From positions 1,430,501-1,494,500 of the forward strand of contig NC_018515.1 of the NCBI RefSeq assembly GCF_000231385.2: DNA of 64,000 nucleotides, written 5' to 3'. The DNA comes from Desulfosporosinus meridiei DSM 13257 (GTDB lineage Bacteria; Bacillota; Desulfitobacteriia; Desulfitobacteriales; Desulfitobacteriaceae). A program made the position numbers and the translations under genes. How positions within the stretch are numbered: the stretch's first letter is position 1; each line of letters opens with the position of its first letter. The notes under the pieces are model-generated. The model worked only from the letters and a program-made list of their open reading frames with translations, was not told the DNA's origin and searched no databases. Of this stretch, positions 23,946 to 34,700 are shown piece by piece.

Positions 23946-25318
23946 ATGGAAGAAAAAATGAGTGAGTTTTCGATTACAGATGGGCTGGAGGGTTTAAGTT
24001 CCAATGAACTCATAAAGTTAATCATGAATCTCACCCAAAGAGACAGACAGGTAAGATTGCATGTGCTAGAATGGCTCGGAGAAAATTGTGCTACCAATAA
24101 GAAAGCTTCAAATTCAAACAAGAAAAGTAAAGCTCCCGAAATTCATGATGAGTTATTATATAGAATATTGGCGCAATTCCCGGAGCATAATTTCTGAATT
24201 TAATTGCTACGGAGGAGGACCTGAGGAGGAAGAAGAGGAGGCTTATGAATGGTTAGAGAAGATTTCTGGCTTGATAAGGGAAAATAAGATTACACCTGAA
24301 GCAAAGCGCCGTTTTATGGATGAAGCGTTTATTGAATACGATGCAGGTAATTCCGGTTTTGACGACAGTCTGATGGATCTGTTTTTTGAATTGTGCAAAG
24401 AAAAGGATGAATGGGAATTTCTTGTGCAAAAGCTTAATAGAGGGAAGTCTGATTGGGGAAAGAAGCTTGTCATGGAGATTTACAGGGATCATCTGAAGGA
24501 TGATTCCAGGTACTTGGAGGAGAGACTTAAAAACCTTCAATATGGGATGGATTATTGGGATTTAGTTCAATACTATACCGACAAAGGAAATGAGGAATTG
24601 GCGCTTGAAATAGCGCATAAGGGCATCAAGCATTGGAAAAGGAAGACTAACCGAGCTGTATGATTATCTTATTGACCATTATTCGCAGCTGCGGGACAAG
24701 GACCGGTTGGAATCAATTGCTGAAACCGCAATGCAAAGAGAAAATGATGAAAGCTATGTTTTGGAAAGACTATTTACATTTTATAAGGATGATGACTACG
24801 AAAAGGCGAAAGAAAAGTTGATTCTGGTATATAAAACGACCAATCACAAAAAGTATTTTGAAGAATATAAGAGAATGAAAAATTTTCTATCTGAATTGGA
24901 TTGGGAGAAAATAGAACCGGAGATTGTTAATGAGGCCCAAAAAAATAACATGCATGACTATTTAAGTATTTGTCTTCAAAAGGGAATGAAGGACATTGTT
25001 CTTAAAACTATCATATCCCCGCCGGTGAACCAATGGGGATATGCCGGCTTTTCTGATTTCGACATATTCGCGCAAAAGCTTGAAAAAGAACACCCAAAAG
25101 AAATTCTGGAGTACTATTACAACAAAGCATATGCTAGAATTCCAAATGGTAATAGAAATACCTACAAAGAAGCTGTAGAATATCTTGGGAAAGTTAAAGT
25201 AATTTATTTAAAGCATTTTAAGGACGAGGATAGCTGGACCCATATGCTCAGTAAACTGCTTATGGAGTTTAAGAAAAGACCCGCATTTATTGATGAGATT
25301 AGGAAGAGTAAGTTATAA
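23946..25318 (+). pseudogene. large helical-repeat protein, two frameshifts
   Basis: Three open frames make one gene of about 455 codons. The first starts MEEKMSEFSITDGLEGLS and ends at EHNF; the second takes over with EFNCYGGGPEEEEEEAYEWL; and near 24640 a further frame change leads to GRLTELYDYLIDHYSQLRDK and on to the end at 25318. The product is all-helical, acidic, with TPR-like spacing. I cannot name the family; the C-terminal half resembles helical tails of SWIM-zinc-finger-associated proteins, weakly. Two single-base changes would restore it. Confidence 0.5.
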
Positions 25319-25337
25319 GAGAATGGGTTCAAAAGCT

Positions 25338-25454
25338 ATTGAAAGGCATATGAAACCGGAACTCCCTGGGCCTCACCGGCCCGTAAATTTATTTTGACAT
25401 CAGACAGACTTTTTTAAACTCGTTAAACGAACCGCCAGATGAAGATCCCGCACA
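25338..25454. repeat. topoisomerase 3'-flank repeat, copy 4
   Basis: This matches 17413-17541 with the TATGAGCAGCCACT part missing: ATTGAAAGGCATATGAAACC, CCTCACCGGC, GACAGACTTTTT and GAACCGCCAGATGAAGAT are all shared. Coding sequence of the topoisomerase is absent here. It separates two convergent genes. Confidence 0.75.
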
Positions 25455-25459
25455 ATGTA

Positions 25460-26428
25460 TTATTTTGCCAAGGCATAAATTACTTTCCCCCGCTGAGTCT
25501 CTCTTCTGACCTTGCCCATACCTTCCAAATATTTGAGATGAGCAATCGCTTCCCCTGTTGCAAACCATTTCTGCGTAACCGGAAACATCTCCCATGACTC
25601 ATATGTCATATCCCAAGTCATCTGAGCAGCGACTTGGTAACCATTCAAATCCCCTCTGCTTAATATAGCAAGAATCTCATTCACCCGTTCCTGATGGTGC
25701 AGCTTAAGTTCCTGAATTCTTTCCCTGCAGGAGGTAATGATCCCTCTGTGACCTGGTAAAACAAGTTCCACGTCGAGGATACTCACTTTGTCTAAACTTT
25801 CTAGATAAACACCTAAAGGATCCCAATCATCGCCCCAAAGGGAAATGTTTGGGGTTATGTTGCTAAGAATATGGTCCCCTGACACAAGAATTTTTTTACT
25901 TGAGTCGTAGAGGCACATGTGTCCGGGAGAATGTCCCGGAGTCTCAATACACTTAAAGCTGTAGTCACCGATGCTCAAAACGTCATCCTGCTTAAGGATT
26001 TCAAAGTCTACCTTTTTGGTATTGCCGTATTTAAAACCAGGATGCATTGCAATGGCCGCTTCAAGTTCATCTTCGGGAAACCCGAATATCTTAGCGTAGT
26101 GTTTCTCTTCTTCCCAAGATGGGAATTTTATCAACTCGGCATCGGGCCCGTTAAAGTATATTTTTGATGTAGAAGAGGCCAAGTTGGACACAAGACCTAA
26201 ATGATCTGCATGAAGGTGGGTAATAAAGAAGTCAGTGACATTCAGATTCACTGACAGCTCAATTAAGCCAGCCTGCATTGCCTTAAGACATTCTTCCCGG
26301 TTCATCCCTGTATCGATAATGAGATTACGTTCCGGCCCCTTGATCACATAGGAATTTAGAGCCTTAAGTGGATTTTTCGGCAGTGGAATTTCTATTCTAA
26401 ACAAATTGGGTCGTATTTCTTGACACAT
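25460..26428 (-). CDS. metallo-beta-lactamase-fold hydrolase
   Basis: AAAGGAGGG precedes the ATG at 26428. The 322-residue protein has all metal-site motifs of the MBL fold: THLHADH (H71, H73, D75, H76), ETPGHSPGHM, SGDH and LPGHRG. The last 70 or so residues form a winged-helix-like tail (QKWFATGEAIAHLKYLEGMG), as in LACTB2-like and hydroxyacylglutathione-hydrolase-like proteins. Substrate unknown; thioesters or nucleic acids are both cut by relatives. Monocistronic. Confidence 0.85.
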   Translation of the reverse strand: MCQEIRPNLFRIEIPLPKNPLKALNSYVIKGPERNLIIDTGMNREECLKAMQAGLIELSVNLNVTDFFITHLHADHLGLVSNLASSTSKIYFNGPDAELIKFPSWEEEKHYAKIFGFPEDELEAAIAMHPGFKYGNTKKVDFEILKQDDVLSIGDYSFKCIETPGHSPGHMCLYDSSKKILVSGDHILSNITPNISLWGDDWDPLGVYLESLDKVSILDVELVLPGHRGIITSCRERIQELKLHHQERVNEILAILSRGDLNGYQVAAQMTWDMTYESWEMFPVTQKWFATGEAIAHLKYLEGMGKVRRETQRGKVIYALAK

Positions 26429-26495
26429 GGGTTATGCCCTCCTTTAATGCTGTTGGAAGATAATTCATATTCACATTATAGCAGTACTACAGAGG

Positions 26496-26542
26496 CAAAT
26501 ATAGTAATTTGTTTGAGTATTCAGAACAAATTACTATATTTG
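26496..26542. promoter_or_regulatory. 18-bp perfect inverted repeat upstream of the MBL gene
   Basis: CAAATATAGTAATTTGTT at 26496-26513 is repeated inverted at 26525-26542 with an 11-base loop. It lies about 70 bases before the MBL start. It could be an operator or a structured mRNA leader. No T-run follows, so a terminator is less likely. The rest of 26543-26818 shows one further hairpin (AAATGGTC/GACCATTT near 26660-26682). Confidence 0.5.
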
Positions 26543-26818
26543 AGCTGTATCTAATTTTCTATAGAAGGGGGCGAACCCGTGGCCTTACTCCAATGTATTT
26601 AGGGCTAAATGTTTCCGCAGACGGGGCACGTTGGTGTTACTTCAGTGAAGGTTTTTGAGCCAAATGGTCTTGAGCGACCATTTGGATGGGTTAAAAAAAC
26701 CAACATTATCAAAATGATTGATATGCTGGTTTTGTGTATTTTGAGATATTTTAGGTATATTTTTATAATCCCAAGGGTATCAATACAATATTGCAAACTT
26801 CAACATAGTGTAGCTAAT

Positions 26819-27196
26819 TTACAGCATTTGTTTCGCAGATGACACAGTTATCTCTAATACTGCTCGAACCCAAGAGAATTTTTCTTTCATACCCTCAAAG
26901 TCTTCACCTGATTTTAGAAAACGGGTAGTTCCTTTCAGGATAAAGCCTGTACCCTTAGCCTTGTAACCCTGGATTTCCTTGCTGGCAATGGAAAGAGTAA
27001 CCTCGTTATGAACGCTTAGATTCTTTTCCGTTTTGTTATATCCGTAAGCTGGAATTAATAGTTTATCCTCAGGAGTAACCACAACATAGCTATTCCAGGT
27101 ATTTACTAAATGCGGACCGTCGTCACCGTTGGTCACGATAGAGATGGCTCCGTCTGTGGGATGAGAAAGTACCTCCAATAATTTTTCATTAAGCAT
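26819..27196 (-). CDS. pyridoxamine 5'-phosphate oxidase-like flavin-binding protein
   Basis: I chose the ATG at 27196. The roughly 125-residue product has the split-barrel FMN-binding fold: LSHPTDGAISIVTNGDDGPHLVNTWNSYV, LLIPAYGYNKTEKNL, NEVTLSIASKEIQG and GTGFILKGTTRFLKSGEDF. Such proteins bind FMN, F420 or haem. The gene is divergent from a MocR regulator, which suggests that the regulator controls it. It is shorter than true PdxH and probably does not make PLP. Confidence 0.78.
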   Translation of the reverse strand: MLNEKLLEVLSHPTDGAISIVTNGDDGPHLVNTWNSYVVVTPEDKLLIPAYGYNKTEKNLSVHNEVTLSIASKEIQGYKAKGTGFILKGTTRFLKSGEDFEGMKEKFSWVRAVLEITVSSAKQML

Positions 27197-27512
27197 AAGA
27201 ATACATCCTTTCTGTTTTGAAGAAGTGTTAGATAACTCATACTTGGCCACTGGTTGACACAATTATTGTGTCCTCTATTACTGCAATGCACTCAATGAAT
27301 TTCGAATTACCATCTGCACAAAGTAATCGATGTGTTAGCCACCGGACACCCAGATTATAAGATATAATCCCCCCTAAACACAGGGGCAATTTTCAAATTA
27401 AGTATAGGGGCAGTTACCTTTGGCGCAATTTTCCTGAGCCTTGACGCTAGGTATTACCCTATATATAATGGCGGTAATTAAGATCCTACATATAAAGGAT
27501 TAGGTGAGAGCA

Positions 27513-28919
27513 ATGTTTATATTGGACGGTCAGGGTCGTCAGCCGTTGCATAATAAAATTTATAACCAAATTAAAAATCAAATATTAACAGGGGAATTGC
27601 CCCCAACTACCAAGCTTCCATCTATTAAAAACTTATCTAGTGAATTATCGGTAAGTCGTAATACTGTGGAGTATGCCTATCAACAGTTATATGCAGAAGG
27701 GTATATACACAGCAAGCCAAGAAGCGGATACTTTGTTTCAGCAATAGACCCTGAATTCCGCCCGGCGCCTCTCCCTCAAGTAGGCACGTCGCTGAAAGAA
27801 AGCTCTGAAGACGAAAAATCATTTGCCTTTGATTTTCATCCGGCTCGTCTTTCTCCAGGCAGTTTCCCTGTTAACCTGTGGCGTAAACTTTATATTGATT
27901 GTTTAAAGGACGATCAAAATCACCTTGCTTCCGATGGGAATCAGCAAGGTGATTTTGATTTGCGTTGCGAGATTCAAAGATATCTGTCGCGCTCTCGTGG
28001 TGTTTCTTGTGATCCTGAACAAATCGTTATTTGCTCGGGACTTCAAGATAGTCTTTCTATCTTAGCGCCCATATTGAAAGAAGATCATTCGAAATTGGCT
28101 GTAGAAGATCCTGGCTATTTCGTTCCAAAAGCTGTTTTCCGAAATCATTCCTTTTCTATCGCGACTGTATCTGTAAATTCGGATGGTCTGGACTTGGAGT
28201 GTCTACAGAACACCAAGAGTACTGTTGTATATGTCACACCTTCCCATCAATTTCCATTAGGCTATGTTATGCCTGTGACAAAACGATTAAAATTAATTGA
28301 TTGGGCAGAATCTGTCGGGGGAGTCATCATTGAAGACGACTATGATAGCGAACTGAGGTACTTCGGCAAACCAATTCCTGCGTTACAAGGATTACATCCG
28401 CTAGGGAATATAGTCTATGTAGGTACTTTTTCTAAGGTATTATCTCCTGCGCTTCGAATAAGTTATATGGTTCTGCCTCATCGATTACTAACTGTCTATC
28501 GTAGGTTATTCAGCGAATATTTTACGAATGTATCTCTATTAGAACAGAGAACACTGCAAAAGTTCATGGAACTAGGGTACTGGGAACGGCATTTGCGTAA
28601 AATGCGAACAGTTTATAAAGAAAAGCACGACGCACTTCTACAATCGATTCACCGTCATTTCGGCACTCAAGTTAAAATCATTGGTCAAGGAGCGGGGCTC
28701 CACGTTGTTATAGAGCTAGTTGATAATCCTCTCAGTGAAGAGGAGCTTATCAAGCGTGCTGTGGAGAGCGAAGTCCGACTATTCCCGCTCTCTAGGACTT
28801 TTCTTCACAAAAACGGTAATAGATCTCAGATAATGATTGGGTTTGGCGGCATGAGTATTGAAGAAATTGACCGAGGAATTGAACTATTATATCGTACTTG
28901 GCTGCAGGAAGTACCTTAA
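27513..28919 (+). CDS. MocR/PdxR-type transcriptional regulator
   Basis: AGGTGAG precedes the ATG at 27513. The 468-residue protein joins a GntR winged helix (residues 7-70: IKNQILTGELPPTTKLPSIK, LSVSRNTVEYAYQQLYAEGY) to a fold-type I aminotransferase-like domain. The PLP lysine is in YVGTFSKVLSPALRISYM, near residue 310, with VIIEDDYDSELRY upstream. MocR proteins sense PLP or an amino compound and act on neighbouring genes. Here the divergent neighbour is a PNPOx-like flavoprotein. The 316-base region between holds the shared promoters. Confidence 0.88.
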   Translation: MFILDGQGRQPLHNKIYNQIKNQILTGELPPTTKLPSIKNLSSELSVSRNTVEYAYQQLYAEGYIHSKPRSGYFVSAIDPEFRPAPLPQVGTSLKESSEDEKSFAFDFHPARLSPGSFPVNLWRKLYIDCLKDDQNHLASDGNQQGDFDLRCEIQRYLSRSRGVSCDPEQIVICSGLQDSLSILAPILKEDHSKLAVEDPGYFVPKAVFRNHSFSIATVSVNSDGLDLECLQNTKSTVVYVTPSHQFPLGYVMPVTKRLKLIDWAESVGGVIIEDDYDSELRYFGKPIPALQGLHPLGNIVYVGTFSKVLSPALRISYMVLPHRLLTVYRRLFSEYFTNVSLLEQRTLQKFMELGYWERHLRKMRTVYKEKHDALLQSIHRHFGTQVKIIGQGAGLHVVIELVDNPLSEEELIKRAVESEVRLFPLSRTFLHKNGNRSQIMIGFGGMSIEEIDRGIELLYRTWLQEVP

Positions 28920-29017
28920 TAGCATGCCTGGAAAATCAAAAAGGCCTTGAAGTCAGGAGGCGTATATATGCCACCTATACGGATTATAACGGGAATCCCA
29001 GCCTACCTACTTTTTTA

Positions 29018-29485
29018 TCAACACACTCTATGTTTTGCTTCAATGTACTTATTTAATTTTAAATAACCCCAGGTCGCCAAAGAAAACCAAAATGTGAAAT
29101 TAGCCAATCTTAAGAGAAAATTAGGCTCAATAAACATCCCTAAGTTGACTAATACTCTTGAGTAGATCATGCTCATAACTATCCCTGACACAGGAAAGAC
29201 ATATACTAACGGCTTATGTTTAGGCAAAAGATAGAAATACATAATGTAAAATGCGCACCAAGATATTGGTGAGTCTATTGGCAAATAACCATAGCCGAAA
29301 GGACCAAAATTAATCCACCTAAAAACGTTTGTTAGATGACCAATTGTGAGTCCTATTACATCATACATGCTACCAAATGTAATTCCATATACAGCAAGAC
29401 GACGGATTTCGGCTCTCGGAACAAGTACAATAAGTGCGAGAAGAAATATTGATAATTTTATCAGATGCATAAAGTAAACTGACAT
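29018..29485 (-). CDS. CBO0543-like multi-pass membrane protein
   Basis: The ATG at 29485 has AAGGAGA before it. The roughly 155-residue protein has four or five hydrophobic segments, at about 5-23, 30-48, 70-88, 97-113 and 122-140. Its layout, with LPKHKPLVYVFPVSGIVMSM, resembles the small CBO0543 family of spore-forming Firmicutes. Function unknown. Monocistronic. The 29489-29893 gap holds no gene I can support; the AT-rich region just before 29894 should contain the promoter of the two-component operon. Confidence 0.55.
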   Translation of the reverse strand: MSVYFMHLIKLSIFLLALIVLVPRAEIRRLAVYGITFGSMYDVIGLTIGHLTNVFRWINFGPFGYGYLPIDSPISWCAFYIMYFYLLPKHKPLVYVFPVSGIVMSMIYSRVLVNLGMFIEPNFLLRLANFTFWFSLATWGYLKLNKYIEAKHRVC

Positions 29486-29893
29486 CAATTTTAAATCTCC
29501 TTAATTGGACTTCCTATATTCTGAGGGGGGTTAGATACGATAAAACCAACCTTCGTTTCTTACTCTATTAACCGAATACTCAGTTATTGTATCCAGTACT
29601 TATGAAATGATGTAAGTGACTGAATTATTTTAAACAGAGGGTTTTTCCCTGACTTCCATAGTTTACTTGATTAATGAGTTGAATTAACCGCACTTCACTT
29701 CACATACCTTCTAGAAATTTATGAGGTTCCTTAAAGAGAAAAAGCTATTTTCAACGCCCTTAAAAAGCAACTGCCACGCGGCTTTTATAACAAAGTGATC
29801 TCTAATCACAAATCTTTATAGTTTTTTATTTTTGCTTTATTTATGTTTGCTATGATATAAAGGAAAGCAAAGTAAAGAAGTTGGTGAATAGCT

Positions 29894-30595
29894 GTGGAAA
29901 AGACGATTTTAGTAGTCGATGACGATCCAGACATTGTCAAGCTGATCACGAAAAGTTTACGGCTTGAACAATTTGAAGTGATCGCTGCCCATTCCGGGCC
30001 GGAGGCGTTAGCGGTACTTAAAGAAAATCCGGTGGATTTTATTGTCCTGGACATTATGATGCCCCAAATGGACGGTCTGGAAGTCTGCCGAAACATCAGA
30101 AACAATTACAGTATTCCCATTCTGTTTTTAAGCGCCCGGGATAGGGACATTGACAAAATTATTGGCCTGGAGATTGGTGCTGACGACTATATGACCAAAC
30201 CCTTCAGTGTTCAAGAGCTTACTTCAAGGATTAAGGCCCATTTCAGAAAGTTTGACCGATTGTACAACGAATGGAAAGGACTTAGGCAGGAGGTCGAGCC
30301 ACAGAGATTTCCTTCTCCTTCCCCCCTGATTTTAAATCAAAAGACCTTTGAGGCATACTTAGACCAGGAGAAGATTGAGCTGTCCACCAAGGAATTTCAA
30401 ATCTTGTCCTTTCTCATGCATCACCCCAATAACGTTCTGACCCGGGAGCAAATCTATGAAAATGTTTGGGCAGGGGAATATGGTGAGATAAATACTGTCA
30501 CGGTGCATATCAAAAACATTCGCAAAAAACTTGGCAGCAAGTATGACTTTATTAAGACAATCTGGGGTATCGGCTACAAATATACGGAAGGGTAG
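29894..30595 (+). CDS. OmpR-family response regulator
   Basis: Start GTG at 29894. The 233-residue protein has a receiver domain with acidic pocket D10-D12, phospho-acceptor D53 in VLDIMMP and K102 in TKPF. A winged-helix DNA-binding domain (LSTKEFQILSFLMHHPNNVLT, NTVTVHIKNIRKKLG) fills the last 100 residues. It is followed 8 bases later by its histidine kinase and then by an RND efflux pair, which is the likely target. Confidence 0.93.
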   Translation: MEKTILVVDDDPDIVKLITKSLRLEQFEVIAAHSGPEALAVLKENPVDFIVLDIMMPQMDGLEVCRNIRNNYSIPILFLSARDRDIDKIIGLEIGADDYMTKPFSVQELTSRIKAHFRKFDRLYNEWKGLRQEVEPQRFPSPSPLILNQKTFEAYLDQEKIELSTKEFQILSFLMHHPNNVLTREQIYENVWAGEYGEINTVTVHIKNIRKKLGSKYDFIKTIWGIGYKYTEG

Positions 30596-30603
30596 GAAGG
30601 GCT

Positions 30604-31650
30604 ATGAAGTTAAAGATCAAGCTACCGCTGCTGTTCATGTTGGTTTTTGTGCTGATCATCTTTCCGGGGGCAGTATTTATCAAAAATTTCATGCCGGAAA
30701 AGCCAAAAATCTTAAAATTACCCATAATGCCCGTGCAATTAGAAGTGGCCTTTTATTTGCTGATTCTCACCGGGATGGTGTTTGCCATTTTAGCCATCTA
30801 TTTACATTTCAACATTACAAAACCCCTTCAGTTGCTTAATACCCGGCTGAAAAGGGTCAACATAAGCCGGCCCGTGATCTTAAGTTCAAAAAGACGGGAT
30901 GAAATCGGAGAGCTATACAATCACTTTAATGAAATGGAAGACAGGCTTTATCAAGCCCACAAGGAACAGATCGGGATGATTGCCGCCATGGCTCATGACC
31001 TAAAGACTCCCTTGACGACTATCAATGGCTTTGTGGAATTGTTAGCCCTGCAGAAAAATCTTTCTGAAAAGGAAACCCAGGAATATTATGAGCTGATCCT
31101 CAAGAAAACCAAGCATATTGCCGAGCTGATTAACACCTTTTCTTCCTATACTAAGGGGGAGGTGGAATTGGATGCCCTGGATATGAAATCCGTCCCGGCC
31201 CAGAAGTTATTTGCCAGCATTGCCACTGAATATGAGACGGAATTATCCGGTTTTGATTTCGAACTGGCTTGGGAAAATAGCTTCAAAGCCAACCAGCCCA
31301 TTATGATTGACGAACACATGATCCGCCGGGTTTTCGGGAATCTCTTCAGCAATGCCGTGAGGTATGGGGAGAGAAAAGACTTAAAGGTCTATATGCGGGG
31401 CTATGTCCGCGGCGAGTATGTCTTTTTTCAGGTGGAGGATAATGGTGCAGGTGTGCCGGAAAAGGAACTGCCTCTGCTGTTTCAGAAATTCTTTACTGTG
31501 GATAAATCCAGACAGAACCAAAACGGGGGGATGGGATTAGGTCTGGCCAGCTGCAAATCGATTATCGAGCATCATGGCGGTGAAATATCTGCCTTTCACT
31601 CCCATTACGGAGGATTGGGCATCCGCTTTGCCTTACCCCTTGTGAAGTGA
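30604..31650 (+). CDS. sensor histidine kinase
   Basis: The 348-residue protein has two membrane segments (about 8-27 and 48-69) with a very short external loop, so it probably senses an event in or near the membrane. A HAMP linker follows (70-120), then HisKA with phospho-acceptor H131 in MAAMAHDLKTPLTTINGF-like sequence, and an HATPase domain (N-box NLFSNAVRYG, VEDNGAGVP, GGMGLGLASC). It pairs with the regulator just upstream. The stop codon is inside a terminator stem. Confidence 0.92.
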   Translation: MKLKIKLPLLFMLVFVLIIFPGAVFIKNFMPEKPKILKLPIMPVQLEVAFYLLILTGMVFAILAIYLHFNITKPLQLLNTRLKRVNISRPVILSSKRRDEIGELYNHFNEMEDRLYQAHKEQIGMIAAMAHDLKTPLTTINGFVELLALQKNLSEKETQEYYELILKKTKHIAELINTFSSYTKGEVELDALDMKSVPAQKLFASIATEYETELSGFDFELAWENSFKANQPIMIDEHMIRRVFGNLFSNAVRYGERKDLKVYMRGYVRGEYVFFQVEDNGAGVPEKELPLLFQKFFTVDKSRQNQNGGMGLGLASCKSIIEHHGGEISAFHSHYGGLGIRFALPLVK

Positions 31651-31678
31651 CCGGAAAAGGTCACTTCATTATTTTTTA
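31644..31678 (+). terminator. terminator after the histidine kinase
   Basis: GAAGTGACC at 31644-31652 pairs perfectly with GGTCACTTC at 31659-31667, followed by ATTATTTTTT. It overlaps the kinase stop codon and separates it from the RND operon, which then needs its own promoter: TATAAT is seen at 31733-31738. Confidence 0.85.
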
Positions 31679-31770
31679 GATTTGCTTTACAGATAATTAT
31701 TTTCTCTTTAGCTGGATTTTACCTTTGCCTTGTATAATTCCATTAAAACCAAGGGAAGAGGTACATAATC

Positions 31771-34700
31771 ATGAGTATTACTGAGTTATCGGTAAAGAGG
31801 CCTTCGGCAGTCTTTGTCTTGCTGGCCTTATTTATTGGTATCGGTATTTTCGGCTATAAGAGTCTGGGCGCGGATTTATACCCCTCTATCAACGTACCCA
31901 TCATCACTGTCACCACCGTTTATAACGGTGCAGGTGCCGAAGAGATAGAAGAGGACGTTGTCAAGCCTATTGAAGATGCAGTTTCCGGGATCAGTGGAAT
32001 TGATACCCTTAAGTCAATATCTAAAGAAGGTATTGGACAAACAATTATAACCTTCACGATGGAAACGGATATGAATTCAGCCTTTTTAGACGTTCAAAAG
32101 GCAGTAGATGGCGCCTCAGGCAAATTGCCGGAGGATGTCAATTCCCCGATTCTCAGGAAGATTGACGCGGATGCCCAGTCTGTCCTGACTCTGGGCCTCA
32201 CCGGCACGATCCCCTATTACCAACTCCAAAATGAAGCGGAAAAGATTAAAGAGGATTTAGCGAAGATACCCGGCATTGGCCAGGTCAGCCTTCAGGGTGC
32301 CGAGGATAAGCAGCTGGCCATTCGCTTAGACAAAACGGCCATGGATTATTACCGAATTAATGTCAATAGCTTGCTGACAAAGCTAAAGACGGAAAACAGC
32401 AATCTTCCTGCCGGCCGGATAAGTCTGGATACCAGCGACCAAGCCGTTAAGGTAGTGGGACAGTTTAAAGATATCGATGAAATTAAGAATTTGTTAATTC
32501 CCAACTCGGAAGGAGGGACTGTTCGGCTGGCAGATATTGCCCAGATCCAGCTGGAATATCCCGACCAAGAACAAATCTTAACCTTGAATGGAACCAATGC
32601 CTTGGGCATCAGCATTCAAAAGCAAAGTGATGCCAATGTTGTCGAGGCTGTGAATAATGTCAAAGCTGAATTGCTGAAGATTCAAGCACAGCTGCCGGCA
32701 GGAGTAAGTGTCACAGTAACCACGGATAGTACTACTTTTATCAACGATTCTCTGGAGGATGTTAAATCCAGCCTTGTGGAAGGAGTCATTACAACAGCTC
32801 TTGTACTCTTGCTGTTTCTGCGGAGCTGGCAGTCATCCTTAGTGGTTCTGGTTGCCATTCCCACCTCCTTGGTTTCCACCTTCTTTATGATGTATGCCTT
32901 TGATTTCACCTTGAATATGATGACCCTCATGGCTTTATCCTTGAGTATCGGTATTCTGGTGGATGATTCCATTGTGGTTCTGGAGAATATTCAGAGACAT
33001 TTAGGCATGGGGAAAAACCCGAAACAGGCAGCCATCCAAGGGCGCCGGGAGATAGGTATGGCAGCAATCGCCATAACTCTCTGTGATGTGGTTATCTTTA
33101 TCCCCGTAGCCTTTATGTCGGGAATGGTGGGCCAGTTCTTTAAAGAATTTGGCCTCACGGTTGCCGTGGCATCCCTCTTTTCCCTTTTAGTCTCCTTTAC
33201 GGTAACCCCCATGCTGGCTTCCCTATTTCTGAAAAAGAAGAATCCGGAAGAAGCTGGAGAGCTTCAGCCGGAAACTAAAAAACCAAGAAGATTTCCCCCC
33301 GTCTTGGACCGGGCAACCGAACTATATAAGAAGCTATTAATCTGGTCCCTGGATCACAGGTGGAAAGTTGTCAGTCTGTTAATTGCCGGCTGTATTCTGG
33401 CTGTCTCCTTACTGCCCCTGGGTTTTATTAAAACTGAGTTTACCCCCCAAAGTGATCAAAGCCAGATCTCCATTGAGCTGAATCTTACTTCGGGTTCCGG
33501 TTTAAAACAAACAGAGGACAAGGTCAGCCTGGTTGAAAATCAATTGCAGACTATGGCTGAAGTGAAGGATTATCTCACCACTGTGGGATATAACTCAGAT
33601 AAATCCTCAGCCAATATTATCGTCAAGCTGGTGGACAAAAGTGAACGGCAAAAGAGCCAGACTGAAATTGCCACAGAAATGCGCCAGTGGGGGAATACGC
33701 TGCCGGGTGTTCAATTCAGCGTTTCTGAATCTCAATCCGCCGGTGGAAACGGCAAACCCGTTCAGCTAGTCATCAGTGGAGAGGACCCGGCTGTTTTAAA
33801 AGAGTTGTCCTACAAAGTAGAGGATATTGTCAAAGCCACCCCGGGGACGGCGGACGTCACTAATTCCGAGCGAACCAGTGAGAGCGAGATCCAGGTGAAG
33901 GTTGACAGGCTGGCGGCAGTTCAATACGGAGTAAATACCCCGGATATTTCTACGGTTCTCAGAACCGGACTGCAGGGATCGAAGGCCGGTATCTACCGGC
34001 AGAACGGGAATGAATATGATATTGTCCTCCGGTTTATGGATAACCAGATCAAAACTCCCGCTGATTTAGGTGCGGTCAAGGTTCAAAATTCTGCCGGAGA
34101 GCAGATTGCCCTGAATCAGGTAGCAGCCATTGAGTACGCCGAAAGCCCCTTGAAACTATCCAGGGAGGATAGAGAGAACATCGTAACCATCTCAGCAAAT
34201 TTACAAAACAGTCTCCTGGGAGATGTGACTAAGCTCATTGAAAACCAACTGGAGGGCTTTAGTCTGCCTGATGGTTACACGATAGAATTCGGCGGCAGTC
34301 AGGAAAACATGGCCGAGAGCTTCAGCGCCCTGATTCAGGCCCTGATTGTGGCGATTGTTCTGGTCTATGCCATTCTGATCATTTTGTATGAATCCTTTTT
34401 AACTCCCTTTATTAGAATGCTTTCCTTGCCTTGTGCAATTATCGGGGCCTTTGGCTTGCTGGCTTTATCCGGGGAATCCTTGAATATCCTTTCCATGATC
34501 GGCCTGATTTTGCTGGACGGTTTGGCATCCAAGAACGGAACCTTGTTGATTGACTATACTCAAACCTTGATGAAACAAGGAATGCCCCTGCGAGAAGCCC
34601 TGATCGAATCGGGAACCACTCGCTTAAGACCCATCCTGATGACTTCAGCAACCATGATTGTCGGCATGCTGCCCTCGGCACTATCCAGCGGGGCCGGGAG

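Noticed and set aside
32349-33212. minus-strand frames inside the RND gene
   Set aside because: They are shadows of strongly coding plus-strand sequence.
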